Counted from the first letter of the stretch, positions 26,597-35,388 are shown. The stretch is DNA of 64,000 bases from Millisia brevis NBRC 105863 (GCF_001552615.1 NZ_BCRN01000001.1:434001-498000), one strand, 5' to 3'. Translations and numbers: made by a program. Notes: generated by a model from the sequence alone, not told the origin.

Positions 26597-27547
26597 ATGA
26601 GCGACACCGACGCAGCGACCACCCACCGGCACGGCGACCACCACCACGGATCCGAGTCCGGCGAGCGGGGACATCAGTCCGGTAGCCACGGGCATCACCA
26701 CGGCAAGGCGAGCCTCGGCGACTTCGATTGGAACGCCGCGGCGGAGATGATCGACGTCGAAGCGCGAGCCTTCGGTCCCTATCCCGTGGAGGCGCTCGGC
26801 CCGCTCGACCTGTCGCCGGCGCGGGTGCTCGACGTCGGCTCCGGCACCGGCTGGGCGGCCCTCGAATTCGCCCGGATGTGGCCGAACGCCGAGGTCATCG
26901 CGGTCGACGGTGCCCGCGCGCTGCTCGATCACGCCGAACGATCCGCCCGCGACGCCGGGCTCGACCTCACCACGATCGAGGCGCAGTTCCCGGAGGACCT
27001 GTCGACCCTCCCCGAGGCCGATCTGATCTGGTCCGCGCAGGTCGTCCACCATGTCGGCGACCAGCTCGACGCCCTGCGCCGGCTGGCGCAGCGGGTGCGC
27101 CCGGGCGGCACGATCGCGATCGTCGAGGGTGGCCTGTCCCCCCGCTGGCTGCCGCGCGATATCGGCTTCGGCAGGCCCGGTCTGCAGGCTCGCCTGGACA
27201 CCGCGGTCACCGACGGCTTCCAGAACATGCGCGCGGACCTGCCGGGGACGGTTCGCGCCGTCGAGGATTGGCCGGCTCTGCTGCGGCAGGCGGGTCTCGT
27301 CGACACCCGCACCAGCAACGTCCTGATCGACCGCCCGGCGACCGACGACGTCCGCGCGTGGCTGCGGCATCGGCTCGAGCGGACCCGCGCCGGCATGGCC
27401 GACACCCTCGACGCCGAGGACCTCGCGACCCTCGATCGGCTGATCGATCCGACCGATCCCGAGGGAATCGACCTGCGCTCCGACCTCTTCCTACTCGCGG
27501 TCAAGTCCGTGCACATCGGCCGTCGACCCACCGGCGAGGACGGATAG
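26597..27547 (+). CDS. class I methyltransferase with His-rich N-terminus
   Basis: The protein has 316 residues. Residues 10-36 contain ten His in HRHGDHHHG and GHQSGSHGHHHG type clusters, suggesting a metal-binding tail. A SAM-dependent methyltransferase domain follows with motif I VLDVGSGTGW (77-86), an acidic strand-2 end VIAVDGA, and IWSAQVVHHVGD as the post-motif strand. The C-terminus is helical. The substrate is unknown. Possible roles for the His tail are Zn/Ni/Cu sensing or storage, or methylation of a metalloid, but arsenite-methyltransferase cysteines are absent. Confidence 0.85.
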   Translation: MSDTDAATTHRHGDHHHGSESGERGHQSGSHGHHHGKASLGDFDWNAAAEMIDVEARAFGPYPVEALGPLDLSPARVLDVGSGTGWAALEFARMWPNAEVIAVDGARALLDHAERSARDAGLDLTTIEAQFPEDLSTLPEADLIWSAQVVHHVGDQLDALRRLAQRVRPGGTIAIVEGGLSPRWLPRDIGFGRPGLQARLDTAVTDGFQNMRADLPGTVRAVEDWPALLRQAGLVDTRTSNVLIDRPATDDVRAWLRHRLERTRAGMADTLDAEDLATLDRLIDPTDPEGIDLRSDLFLLAVKSVHIGRRPTGEDG

Positions 27548-27585
27548 CGCCACGACGGTACACATGCGGGGGACGCGTCTATCCG
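27541..27585. terminator. possible hairpin between convergent genes
   Basis: CGGATAG (27541-27547) pairs with CTATCCG (27579-27585), extended by CGC/GCG with one bulge. The loop is long, about 25 nt. It spans both stop codons of the convergent methyltransferase and HNH genes. Confidence 0.3.
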
Positions 27586-28454
27586 GCCATGCTGCGTGGC
27601 TTCGAAAAGGACTGGAAAGCAGCAGCCGGATTCGCCACCGGTGGCGCCTCACCGGCATACCGGTGTCCGGTGGGAGTGGTGATCACGCTTCCATGTCTGC
27701 CCGACGGCCCGATCCGACCGCGGGTATGCCAGTTCCGGGCCTGCTTGACGTGGTTGCACGCCACACAGAGCCCCTGGCCGTTGGCGAGCGACGTAGCGCC
27801 ACCGTCCGCGGCGGGTTGGACGTGGTCGATGTGTCGGATCGGAGCGTCGCAGTAGGGCGTTCGGCAGATACGGTCCCGGATCCGGATCAGTGAGGCCAGG
27901 TCCTTCGGGAACAGGCGCGTGCACCGATCCATGGTGACCACCGCGCCCGACTCGGGCACCGAGTACACCTTGCGCAGTCGAGCGAGTCCGGCGGAACCGG
28001 CGCGATGGACCAGGTCACGGGCCAGATCCGCGGGTACCGGGCCGTAGCCGTCGACGAATGCGGGATCGGAGCAGTCTCCGAACAGCGCACGGTCCGACAC
28101 CACCACATTCACCGCCACGGACCCGGTGGGCCGCGATCGAGCGGCGTCGGCGACACCGGCCATGACAACGCGATCGACCCGATGCGGGAATTCGCGGCGG
28201 GCGAGCCCGATCTGGGCGGCGATCCCCCGCCCGCGCCGGTCCTCCGGCACGCCGGCGGCCACTGCTTCCACGCGTTCGGCACGATCGAAATCCGCCGCGA
28301 CCTGCGCCTGAAGACCGGCGGCGGCACAGACCAACCGCTCGAGCCCGCGGATCAGATCGATCCTCTCGGCCACATCGGCAGGTCCGCCGGCCGCGGACAG
28401 CATCCGTACCCATCGCCGAACGTCGTCGACGCCCACATCCCCCGATTCGCACAT
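27579..28454 (-). CDS. HNH endonuclease with shortened DUF222 domain
   Basis: The protein has 291 residues. The C-terminal HNH motif is complete: C197..C202, RHIDHV (207-212), LANGQGLC and CNHVKQ. Upstream the segments QIGLARREFPHR (81-92) and VVVSDRALFGDCSD (117-130) belong to the two ends of the DUF222 domain found before HNH in the REP13E12-type proteins of actinobacteria. In those proteins about 150 residues normally separate them; here only about 25 do. The start is ATG 28454, set by a TAAAAT -10 7 nt upstream. It is probably a mobile-element-derived nuclease of uncertain activity. Confidence 0.8.
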   Translation of the reverse strand: MCESGDVGVDDVRRWVRMLSAAGGPADVAERIDLIRGLERLVCAAAGLQAQVAADFDRAERVEAVAAGVPEDRRGRGIAAQIGLARREFPHRVDRVVMAGVADAARSRPTGSVAVNVVVSDRALFGDCSDPAFVDGYGPVPADLARDLVHRAGSAGLARLRKVYSVPESGAVVTMDRCTRLFPKDLASLIRIRDRICRTPYCDAPIRHIDHVQPAADGGATSLANGQGLCVACNHVKQARNWHTRGRIGPSGRHGSVITTPTGHRYAGEAPPVANPAAAFQSFSKPRSMAG

Positions 28455-28461
28455 GCGTTCG

Positions 28462-28467
28462 ATTTTA
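28462..28467 (-). promoter_or_regulatory. -10 hexamer TAAAAT, leaderless-type
   Basis: TAAAAT on the minus strand, 7-nt spacer, then ATG 28454 of the HNH gene. Confidence 0.6.
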
Positions 28468-28497
28468 CCGGCTCCACGGCTACCGGGAACGCCCAAA

Positions 28498-28540
28498 CCG
28501 CAATCTGTGGATAACTCATGACACCCCCGCAATCTGTGGA
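28498..28540. repeat. 14-bp direct repeat with a consensus DnaA box
   Basis: CCGCAATCTGTGGA occurs at 28498-28511 and 28527-28540, 29 bp apart. The first copy continues as TGTGGATAA (28506-28514), the exact complement of the DnaA box TTATCCACA. It sits in the short region between the HNH start and the NCS1 stop. Confidence 0.6.
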
Positions 28541-28578
28541 ATTCGGGTGTGCGTCATTCGACTTCGGATGATCGACTG

Positions 28579-30012
28579 TCACCCATCGACCGGCTGCGAA
28601 CCGGCGGCGGATCGCGAATCGGCGGCGGGCGGGAGCACATCGCGCCGACTCGGATGGCCCCAGAAACGATGCAGCCCAGCCGTCAACCCGAACGCGATCA
28701 CGAACCCGGCCAGGAAAGTGAGGTCTCCGATATGCGGCCACCGCTCTGCCACCGGACCGACGTAGAACGACTGATTGGACAGCAGCCAGATCGACAGCAC
28801 GGCGCCCACCGCCATCGCCACCGGTCCGGCCGGGTTCCGATACGTCCGTGCGGTGTACACCGCAGGGTCGTCGGTGACCCGGCACAACCACAGGTTCGCG
28901 AACATCACCCCCAACCACGGGCCGATCCAATAGGCCATCACCAGCAGGAAGTTCTGGAAGGTACCGATATTGGACAGTCCGATCACCGCGATGATCGTGC
29001 CGACCACCGCGACGGCGACGGCGAGGATCGCCCGCAGGAAGCGGGTGGAGAACTCGATGCCCAGGGCCGCGAAGGACAGGGCGCTCGAGTAGAGGTTCAG
29101 GGCATTGGCGGAGGTCGAGCCCAGGCAGATCGCGATCAAGGTGAGCACCCCCAACCAGACGGGCAGCAGGCCCGCATAGGAGGAGGTGGGGTTGTCGAGG
29201 TTCCACAGGCTCACCCCGACGGCGGTGACCGCGGCGGCGCCGGCGATCTGCATGATCGTCGAGGAGACGAATTCCCCCACCGCCGCGTAGATTCCGGCGG
29301 CGCGGGAGTCCCGGGGTCGGAAGTATCGCGAGTAGTCCGCGGCCATCGGTGTCCACCCGGCGGTATATCCGAAGGAGGCGCCGACGGCGATCCAGAAGGC
29401 CCCCGGCACCGGGTCGCCCGGATCGGTCCAGTCGGCCCGGGTCAACACGATGACGATGCCGATCGCGAAGAAGACCACCAGAACCGGGAAGGCATACCGC
29501 TCGAACAGCTGAATCATGTTGTGTCCGAGGACGGCCAGCAGACAGGTCACCGTAGCCGCGAGCACCAGGCACAGTACTGTGCTCCAGCCGGTCAGTTCCG
29601 AGAATGCCAGCGCCCCACTGGAGGCGTTGACCGCGAACCACCCGGCGCCGAGCAGCACCGCGTTGAGCCCGGCGGGCAGCAGATTGCCGCGGTACCCGAA
29701 GGCCCGCCGACTCTGCATCATCTGCGCCAGACCGGATCGCGGACCGAGCGCGGAGAGCACCCCGTGCGCGAGGCTCGCCAGCACATTGCCCAGCAGGATC
29801 GCCAGGATCGCCTGGCCGAGGCCCAATCCGAAGTAGAGCACGCCGAGCGCGCCGACGAAGATCGTCGCGAACTCCATATTCGGCGACGACCAGGTCCACA
29901 GCAGTTGAGACGGATGTCCGTGCCGTTGGGATTCCGGGACCGGTTCGGAGCCACCGGGTTCGATCGAGAGGGTCGAGCCGTAGCTGCCGGCGCGGTCGTT
30001 CTCGGTTCTCAT
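28579..30012 (-). CDS. NCS1-family cytosine/purine permease
   Basis: This 477-residue protein has about 12 transmembrane helices. The segments WTWSSPNMEFATIFVGALGVLYFGL and GYTAGWTPMAADYSRYFRP are typical of CodB-like NCS1 symporters. It imports cytosine, purines or related nucleobases. It starts 24 bp after the stop of the zinc deaminase gene on the same strand, so uptake and deamination are probably co-expressed. The purine-type neighbours to the right favour a purine or pyrimidine base as substrate. Confidence 0.9.
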   Translation of the reverse strand: MRTENDRAGSYGSTLSIEPGGSEPVPESQRHGHPSQLLWTWSSPNMEFATIFVGALGVLYFGLGLGQAILAILLGNVLASLAHGVLSALGPRSGLAQMMQSRRAFGYRGNLLPAGLNAVLLGAGWFAVNASSGALAFSELTGWSTVLCLVLAATVTCLLAVLGHNMIQLFERYAFPVLVVFFAIGIVIVLTRADWTDPGDPVPGAFWIAVGASFGYTAGWTPMAADYSRYFRPRDSRAAGIYAAVGEFVSSTIMQIAGAAAVTAVGVSLWNLDNPTSSYAGLLPVWLGVLTLIAICLGSTSANALNLYSSALSFAALGIEFSTRFLRAILAVAVAVVGTIIAVIGLSNIGTFQNFLLVMAYWIGPWLGVMFANLWLCRVTDDPAVYTARTYRNPAGPVAMAVGAVLSIWLLSNQSFYVGPVAERWPHIGDLTFLAGFVIAFGLTAGLHRFWGHPSRRDVLPPAADSRSAAGSQPVDG

Positions 30013-30036
30013 CGCATCCCCATCCCGGTCACGCGG

Positions 30037-30639
30037 TCAGCCACCGCGGGCGTTGTAGACGACGACACCGTCCCGATCGACGCCGGTGCGGTAGGCCCGA
30101 AATACCTCGAGCGCCTCCTCGCGCAGCACTCCGTCGACCACCCGGATGCCGCGCCGTTCGAACTGTTCGGCCCAGTCGGCGACCATCGGACCCTCGTCGA
30201 AGGTGGTGATCTCCTCGAGCTCCGGGCCGGAGCCGGCGACGATCAGCCCGCGCACCCCGGACCACATCGTCGCGCCGTAACACTGGACGCAGGGCCGCCA
30301 GTTGACGACCAGTTCGTGGGCCGGCATCCCCGGTCCGCCGAGGTCACGGGAGCCGACGGCGCGCTGCGCGGTGCCGAGGGCGGTGACCTCGGCGTGGGCG
30401 GAGGAGACCCCGGACCCGAGCACCACGTTGACCCCGACCGACACGATGCGCCCGGTCTCCGATTCGGCGACCAGCGCCGCGAAAGGACCGCCGTTGCCCT
30501 CGCGCCAGTTGCGGTCGGCGAGCCGATGCACCAGGGCCATACGGTCGGCGACGTCGGGGATCGTGTCGGGGACGTCGGACAGTTCGTCGTCGATCCAATC
30601 GGGCAATGCGATCGTGTACCCGTGGCTGGTCAGCCGCAT
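30037..30639 (-). CDS. zinc-dependent nucleobase/nucleoside deaminase
   Basis: The 200-residue protein has the cytidine-deaminase-superfamily zinc site: His82-Ala-Glu84 (HAEV) and Pro-Cys117-x-x-Cys120 (PCVQC). The preceding GGPFAALVAESETG block matches the guanine-deaminase/nucleoside-deaminase branch. It hydrolytically removes an amino group from a base such as guanine or cytosine. AAGGAG lies 6 nt before ATG 30639. It is the first gene of an operon with the NCS1 permease and diverges from a second deaminase gene. Confidence 0.85.
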   Translation of the reverse strand: MRLTSHGYTIALPDWIDDELSDVPDTIPDVADRMALVHRLADRNWREGNGGPFAALVAESETGRIVSVGVNVVLGSGVSSAHAEVTALGTAQRAVGSRDLGGPGMPAHELVVNWRPCVQCYGATMWSGVRGLIVAGSGPELEEITTFDEGPMVADWAEQFERRGIRVVDGVLREEALEVFRAYRTGVDRDGVVVYNARGG

Positions 30640-30766
30640 GCCGACTCCTTCGCTGCCGTCGTGTGCGCCTCGTCGATCCTCGCCTGTGGTCGGCCGGGGT
30701 GCATGTCGAAGCGATGCGGGTCGGGCCCGGTCACCGTGGCGAGACAGGGACGTAACGTGCCGCGCC

Positions 30767-30772
30767 TAGGGT
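30767..30772 (+). promoter_or_regulatory. -10 hexamer TAGGGT, leaderless-type
   Basis: TAGGGT, 6-nt spacer, then ATG 30779 of the second deaminase gene. Confidence 0.6.
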
Positions 30773-30778
30773 GGCGCC

Positions 30779-31393
30779 ATGACGACGACCGCGGAGCTCA
30801 ATCGGCTGCTGGACGTGATCGAGAAGGACATCGCTCCGCTGACTGCGAAGGGTGTCGTCTCCGGCAACAAGCTCTTCGGTGCGGCGATCCTGCGCAAGTC
30901 CGACCTGTCGCTGGTGGTCGCCGAGACCAACAACGAGACGCAGAATCCCCTGTGGCACGGCGAGATTCATGCGATCAAGCGGTTCTGGGAGCTGCCCGCA
31001 GGCGAGCGCCCGGACCCGAAGGAGTGCTACTTCCTCTGCACCCACGAGCCCTGCTCGCTGTGCCTGAGCGGAATCACCTGGTCGGGCTTCGACGTCTTCG
31101 GTTACCTGTTCAGCCATACCGATTCGGCCGAGAGCTTCGCGATCCCGTACGACATCCAGATCCTCAAGGGCGTCTACGCGGTACCCGATCCGGACCGGGA
31201 TGCGCCGGCGCCCGGCCGGGATCTGTACAACCGGGTCAACGAGTACTTCACCAGCATCAACCTTGCCGAACAGGTCAGCGCCTCGGGCGAACCCGATCTG
31301 ATCGCCCGGGTGCGGACGATCGGCGAGCTGTACGACGAGTTGTCCGCGACCTACCAGCAGGGCAAGGGCAACGCCGGCATCCCTTTGAGCTGA
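30779..31393 (+). CDS. deaminase-fold protein with variant HGE zinc motif
   Basis: The protein has 204 residues. The deaminase zinc site is present as His60-Gly-Glu62 (HGEIHAIK) and Pro-Cys92-x-x-Cys95 (EPCSLCLS), so the usual Ala between His and Glu is Gly. KLFGAAILRK precedes it in the place of the normal GPFGAVI strand. A C-terminal extension of about 65 residues follows the core. It probably deaminates a nucleobase or related heterocycle. It diverges from the deaminase-NCS1 operon. Confidence 0.8.
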   Translation: MTTTAELNRLLDVIEKDIAPLTAKGVVSGNKLFGAAILRKSDLSLVVAETNNETQNPLWHGEIHAIKRFWELPAGERPDPKECYFLCTHEPCSLCLSGITWSGFDVFGYLFSHTDSAESFAIPYDIQILKGVYAVPDPDRDAPAPGRDLYNRVNEYFTSINLAEQVSASGEPDLIARVRTIGELYDELSATYQQGKGNAGIPLS

Positions 31394-31477
31394 CCGGCCG
31401 CGCGGTCGGGGATACCACTGCGTTCCGGGTCGCCGGACACGCCCGTCGAGTGCCCGGCGCACGATCGATGGCGGTGG

Positions 31478-31483
31478 CAGGCT
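31478..31483 (+). promoter_or_regulatory. weak -10-like CAGGCT before zwf
   Basis: CAGGCT, 6-nt spacer, then ATG 31490. It has A at position 2 and T at position 6 of the -10 but C at position 1. No ribosome site precedes the ATG. Confidence 0.35.
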
Positions 31484-31489
31484 GGGCAC

Positions 31490-32921
31490 ATGGCAACGAC
31501 GACGCGGGCCACACGACGGGGGTCGTCCACCCGGCGTACGGGTTCGTCCGGACAACACACCCTGATCATCTTCGGCGCCACCGGCGACCTGACCGCACGG
31601 CTGCTGCTGCCCGGCGTCGGGAAACTGTTGGCCGACGAGCCGAAACGCGATCTGCTGATCATCGGCGTCGGTCGCGAGGCGTGGAGCGAACAGCAGTGGA
31701 CCGACCGGATCACGGAGGCCTTCGCCTCCACCCGCAGCCGTTCGCTGCGCAAGGTGATCGCGGACAGCTTCTATCTGCAGGCCGATGTCACCAACGCCGA
31801 CGACCTGCGCACGGTGCTGGCGCGCGCGTCCGGACCGATCTCGCTGTTCTTCGCGCTGCCGCCGGCGGTGACGATGCGGGCCTGTCGGGCGCTGACGGAG
31901 GTCGGGCTGTCGCGGCAGACCAAGCTGGCCCTCGAAAAGCCCTTCGGCACCAACTCCACCGAGGCCACGGATCTCAACGAGCTTCTGCTGCAACTTGTTC
32001 CGGAGAACCATATCTTCCGGATCGACCACTTCCTCGGCAAGTCGACGGTGCTGAACCTGCTGGGTCTGCGCTTCGGCAACCGCATGTACGAGCCGCTGTT
32101 CTCCTCCGAACACGTCGCCCGCATCGAGATCGTCTTCGACGAGGATCTCGGCCTCGAGGGTCGCGCCGGCTATTACGACACCGCGGGCGCCCTGATGGAC
32201 ATGATCCAGTCCCACCTCCTGCAGGTGTTGGCCCTGACCACGATGGAGCCACCGCCGACATTGGGCGCCGACGATCTGCGGGACCGCACCTCGGAGATCC
32301 TGCGGGCGACGCACGTCTGGGGCGACGACCCGGTCACCTACAGTCGGCGCGCCCGATACACCGGCGGCACGATCAACGGCCGGAAACTGCAGTCCTATGC
32401 GTCGTCGCCGGGTGTCGATGCCTCCCGCAAGACCGAGACGCTCGCCGAGGTGCTGCTCGAGGTCGATACGTGGCGGTGGCGGGGTGTGCCGATCCTGCTG
32501 CGTTCGGGCAAGGCGATCGGTGCGGTTCGCAAGGAGCTGATCGTCACCCTCAAGCCGCCGCCGCGGGTACCGACCGGATTCCGGGGCAAGGCCGAGCCCG
32601 AGCAGATTCGCGTCGGCTTCTCCGATCCGGCCGGCGTGGTGATCACCACCAACGTCAACGGTCCGGGCGATCCGTTCCAGCTGGACGTGGTCGACCTGCA
32701 GGCGGAGTTGGCGCCGGGTGCGCTGCCGCCCTACGGCGAGGTGCTCGGCGCGGTCCTCGACGGCTCACCCAGTCTGACCGTCCGCGGGGACGCGGCGGTG
32801 GACAGTTGGCGCATCGTCGAACCGGTTCCTCGACGCCTGGCGGGCGGACAAGGTGCCGCTCGACAGCTACCGCGCGGGCAGGTCCGGCCCCTCCGCCTGG
32901 CGCACCGAACTGGGCGACTGA
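31490..32921 (+). CDS. zwf: glucose-6-phosphate dehydrogenase, C-terminal frameshift
   Basis: Residues 1-445 read as G6PDH: the NADP motif GATGDLTA (29-36), EKPFG (149-153), the active-site block RIDHFLGK (177-184) and the MEPP motif. At about 32826 the frame goes wrong. The direct frame runs on to 32980 with an Arg/Gly-rich tail of no family character. The frame entered by deleting one T of GGTTCC continues as LDAWRADKVPLDSYRAG, a normal G6PDH C-terminus, to a TGA at 32919-32921. This is either a genuine 1-bp insertion or a sequencing error. The enzyme would make 6-phosphogluconolactone and NADPH; it is of the divergent mycobacterial Zwf1 kind. A weak CAGGCT -10 lies 6 nt before ATG 31490. 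Confidence 0.8.
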
Positions 32922-33024
32922 CCACCGGCCATCGCCCCGGCTCTGCACGAAAGGGCCACCCGATTTGCCGGACTCGGTGAGAATGGCTGCAGTTGGAGCC
33001 CGAGTACACAAGGAGGCGAACTCG

Positions 33025-34653
33025 ATGGTTCGGAACACCGACGCACGGGTGGCGGAACTGCTGGATCAGTACGACACCACCGACGCCTGCGCCGCCGAAC
33101 TGCTGTGCGATCGGCATCCCGCCGAGGCCGTCGCCTTCACGGTGATCGAGGACGACCTGTCCTCCCGCGACCTGACCTACGGCGAGCTGCGCGCCGAGTC
33201 GACGAAGTTCGCCGCGGCGCTCGCCGATCTCGGGGTCGAACAGGGTGACTGCGTCGCCACCCTGATGGGCAAGTCCGCGGAGCTGGTGGTGGCGCTGCTG
33301 GGTATCTGGCGGCGCGGGGCGGTGCACGTTCCGCTGTTCACCGCGTTCGCGGCCCCCGCGATCGCGTTCCGGCTGACCTCGTCCGGGGCCAAGGTCGTCG
33401 TCGCGGACCGCAACCAGCTGAGCAAACTCGCGCCGAGTGAGGACATCCCCGCCGACCCGCCGTGGCGGGTGATCGTCGCGGCCGGCACCCCGGAGTCCGA
33501 GGATCAGCTGAAGCTGGCGGATCTGCTCGCCGCGCACGCGGCCGACGATCCGGCGGGCGCCGCGGTGACAATCGGCTCGAATGGACCGCTGGTGCAGCTG
33601 TTCACCTCCGGCACCACCGGTACCCCGAAGGGTGTGCCGGTGCCGCTGCGGGCATTGGCGTCGTTCCACGGGTACATGGAATTCGGGCTCGACGTGCGCC
33701 CGGACGACGTGTTCTGGAATGCCGCCGACCCGGGCTGGGCGTATGGGCTCTACTACGCGTTGCTCGGGCCGTTGGCCACCGGCACCCGCAGTCTGCTGCT
33801 GCACGCCGGGTTCTCGGCGGCGCTGACCTGGAAGGTGCTCGACACCTTCGGCGTCACCAACTTCGCGGCCGCCCCGACGGTCTACCGCACCCTGCGCGCC
33901 GACACCGGGCCCGTGCCGAAGGGGGTGACCCTGCGGCGCGCCTCGTCGGCGGGTGAACCGTTGACGCCCGATGTGGTGGCGTGGTCGCGTGCGACGCTCG
34001 GTGTCGAGGTGCGCGACCAGTACGGGCAGACCGAGCACGGGATGTTCATCGTCAACGCCTGGGCCGACGGCATGCGCGAGGATGTGCCCGCCGGCTCGAT
34101 GGGTCGGCCGCTGCCGGGTTGGTCGTGTGCGGTCCTGCTCGACGACACCGACGAACCGGCGCCGCCGCGCACCGCCGGTCGGGTCGCCATCGATACCCAC
34201 AACTCACCGCTGATGTGGTTCACCGGGTACGTCGACGCCCCGCAGAAGACGAAGGAGCGGTTCACCGCGGACGGCCGGTGGTACGTCACCGGTGACGCGG
34301 GCAGCACCGACGAGGAGGGGCACTACTTCTTCAGCTCCCGCGACGACGACGTCATCATCATGGCCGGTTACCGCATCGGGCCGTTCGACGTCGAATCGGT
34401 GCTGGTCATGCACGAGGACGTCATCGAGGCCGCCGTCGTGGGGCTGCCCGATCAGCTGCGCGGCGAGGTCCTCGAGGCCTTCGTCGTCTTGCGCGACGGT
34501 GTCGAGGGCAGCGATCAGCTCGAGACCGACCTGCAGCAGCTGGTGAAGAGCAAGTTCGCCGCGCACGCCTATCCGCGCAGCGTGCACTTCGTCCCGGCGC
34601 TGCCGAAGACGCCCAGTGGAAAGGTGCAGCGCTACATCCTGCGCAAGGGCTGA
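33025..34653 (+). CDS. acyl-CoA synthetase (AMP-binding)
   Basis: This 542-residue member of the adenylate-forming superfamily has motif A3 TSGTTGTPKG (194-203), the QYGQTEHG motif A5, the hinge YRIGPFDVES and a C-terminal catalytic Lys in PKTPSGKVQR. The domain layout resembles acetyl/propionyl- and medium-chain acyl-CoA synthetases. It activates a short or medium carboxylate with ATP and CoA. AAGGAGG lies 8 nt before ATG 33025. The frame is open for thousands of bases upstream because of GC bias, but nothing there is coding in that frame. A hairpin follows. Confidence 0.9.
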   Translation: MVRNTDARVAELLDQYDTTDACAAELLCDRHPAEAVAFTVIEDDLSSRDLTYGELRAESTKFAAALADLGVEQGDCVATLMGKSAELVVALLGIWRRGAVHVPLFTAFAAPAIAFRLTSSGAKVVVADRNQLSKLAPSEDIPADPPWRVIVAAGTPESEDQLKLADLLAAHAADDPAGAAVTIGSNGPLVQLFTSGTTGTPKGVPVPLRALASFHGYMEFGLDVRPDDVFWNAADPGWAYGLYYALLGPLATGTRSLLLHAGFSAALTWKVLDTFGVTNFAAAPTVYRTLRADTGPVPKGVTLRRASSAGEPLTPDVVAWSRATLGVEVRDQYGQTEHGMFIVNAWADGMREDVPAGSMGRPLPGWSCAVLLDDTDEPAPPRTAGRVAIDTHNSPLMWFTGYVDAPQKTKERFTADGRWYVTGDAGSTDEEGHYFFSSRDDDVIIMAGYRIGPFDVESVLVMHEDVIEAAVVGLPDQLRGEVLEAFVVLRDGVEGSDQLETDLQQLVKSKFAAHAYPRSVHFVPALPKTPSGKVQRYILRKG

Positions 34654-34656
34654 CGT

Positions 34657-34684
34657 CCGGGCGGCTCGGCGCCGGGCCGCCCGG
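34657..34684. terminator. hairpin between convergent genes
   Basis: CCGGGCGGC (34657-34665) and GCCGCCCGG (34676-34684) form a perfect 9-bp stem with a 10-nt loop just after the acyl-CoA synthetase stop and before the convergent SRPBCC gene. Confidence 0.6.
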
Positions 34685-34726
34685 GGGTGCGCCCGTCCGT
34701 CCGCCTCGACAACAGCCGGGGACCGG

Positions 34727-35236
34727 TCAGACGGTGCGCCCCACCTCGGCGACCACCCGCAGATGGTCGAGGGTCGTGCCCATGCCGTCCTCGAGCTCGT
34801 CGGCGTGCGAGCCGACCCCACCGAGCAGAACCTTCGAGAACAGCGCCGAGAACCCGCCGAGCGGCTTGCTGGTGGTTCGGGTCTGCACGACACGGGTCCC
34901 CGACCCCTGCGGCTCGAGGGTGAAACCCCACTGCGAGGCGCTGGTGGTGGTCGTCCAGACGAGCTGCTGCGGCGCCTCGACCACATCGACGCGGTTGAGG
35001 GTCGGCCAGAAGACGACCCCGCGGCGGTTGATGCCGACGTAGCGCTGCCCGGCCCGCAGTCCGCCGGGCCGCAGCGGCACCATCGTCACCAGCTCGGGGC
35101 TGGCGTCGGCGAGCACCCGCAGATCGGTCAGCACGGTCCACACCTGCTCCGGGGATGCGTCGATCACCACCTCGGCGACCATCCGGCGGGCCGGGTCGCG
35201 CGGCGTCGTGGCGTCCTGCGGTGCTGAAGGAGTCAT
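34727..35236 (-). CDS. SRPBCC (polyketide cyclase-like) protein
   Basis: The 169-residue protein has a START-like fold with VIDASPEQVWTVLTDLRVLADASPE at the N-terminus and a C-terminal amphipathic helix, as in the polyketide_cyc2 and CoxG-like group. These bind hydrophobic ligands or act as cyclases; no catalytic set is evident. AAGGTG lies 7 nt before ATG 35236. It diverges from hpxO. Confidence 0.8.
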   Translation of the reverse strand: MTPSAPQDATTPRDPARRMVAEVVIDASPEQVWTVLTDLRVLADASPELVTMVPLRPGGLRAGQRYVGINRRGVVFWPTLNRVDVVEAPQQLVWTTTTSASQWGFTLEPQGSGTRVVQTRTTSKPLGGFSALFSKVLLGGVGSHADELEDGMGTTLDHLRVVAEVGRTV

Positions 35237-35323
35237 GGGTCACACCTTGCGGCCCGATCGGGTCGAACACAACCACCCGGGGGTGGATGCCCGACCCTTC
35301 GGCGTCCATCCGTGCTGGTTCGG

Positions 35324-35335
35324 CCGATATATCCG
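35324..35335. promoter_or_regulatory. near-palindrome CCGATATATCCG upstream of hpxO
   Basis: It differs in one base from the perfect palindrome CGGATATATCCG at 40503-40514. Both are centred about 70 bp upstream of the predicted transcription start of a purine-related gene (hpxO here, the NCS2 permease there). Confidence 0.4.
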
Positions 35336-35388
35336 CGCGTTCACGCGAACGGGCACCGGCAGGCAACAGCGACGTTACGGACGCGACC

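Noticed and set aside
28549-34653. A continuous plus-strand frame of about 2000 codons
   Set aside because: Only its last 542 codons are a gene (the acyl-CoA synthetase from 33025, with a ribosome site). The rest runs antisense to an NCS1 permease and deaminase and out of frame through the second deaminase and zwf, and is Arg/Gly/His-rich. It is a GC-bias artefact.
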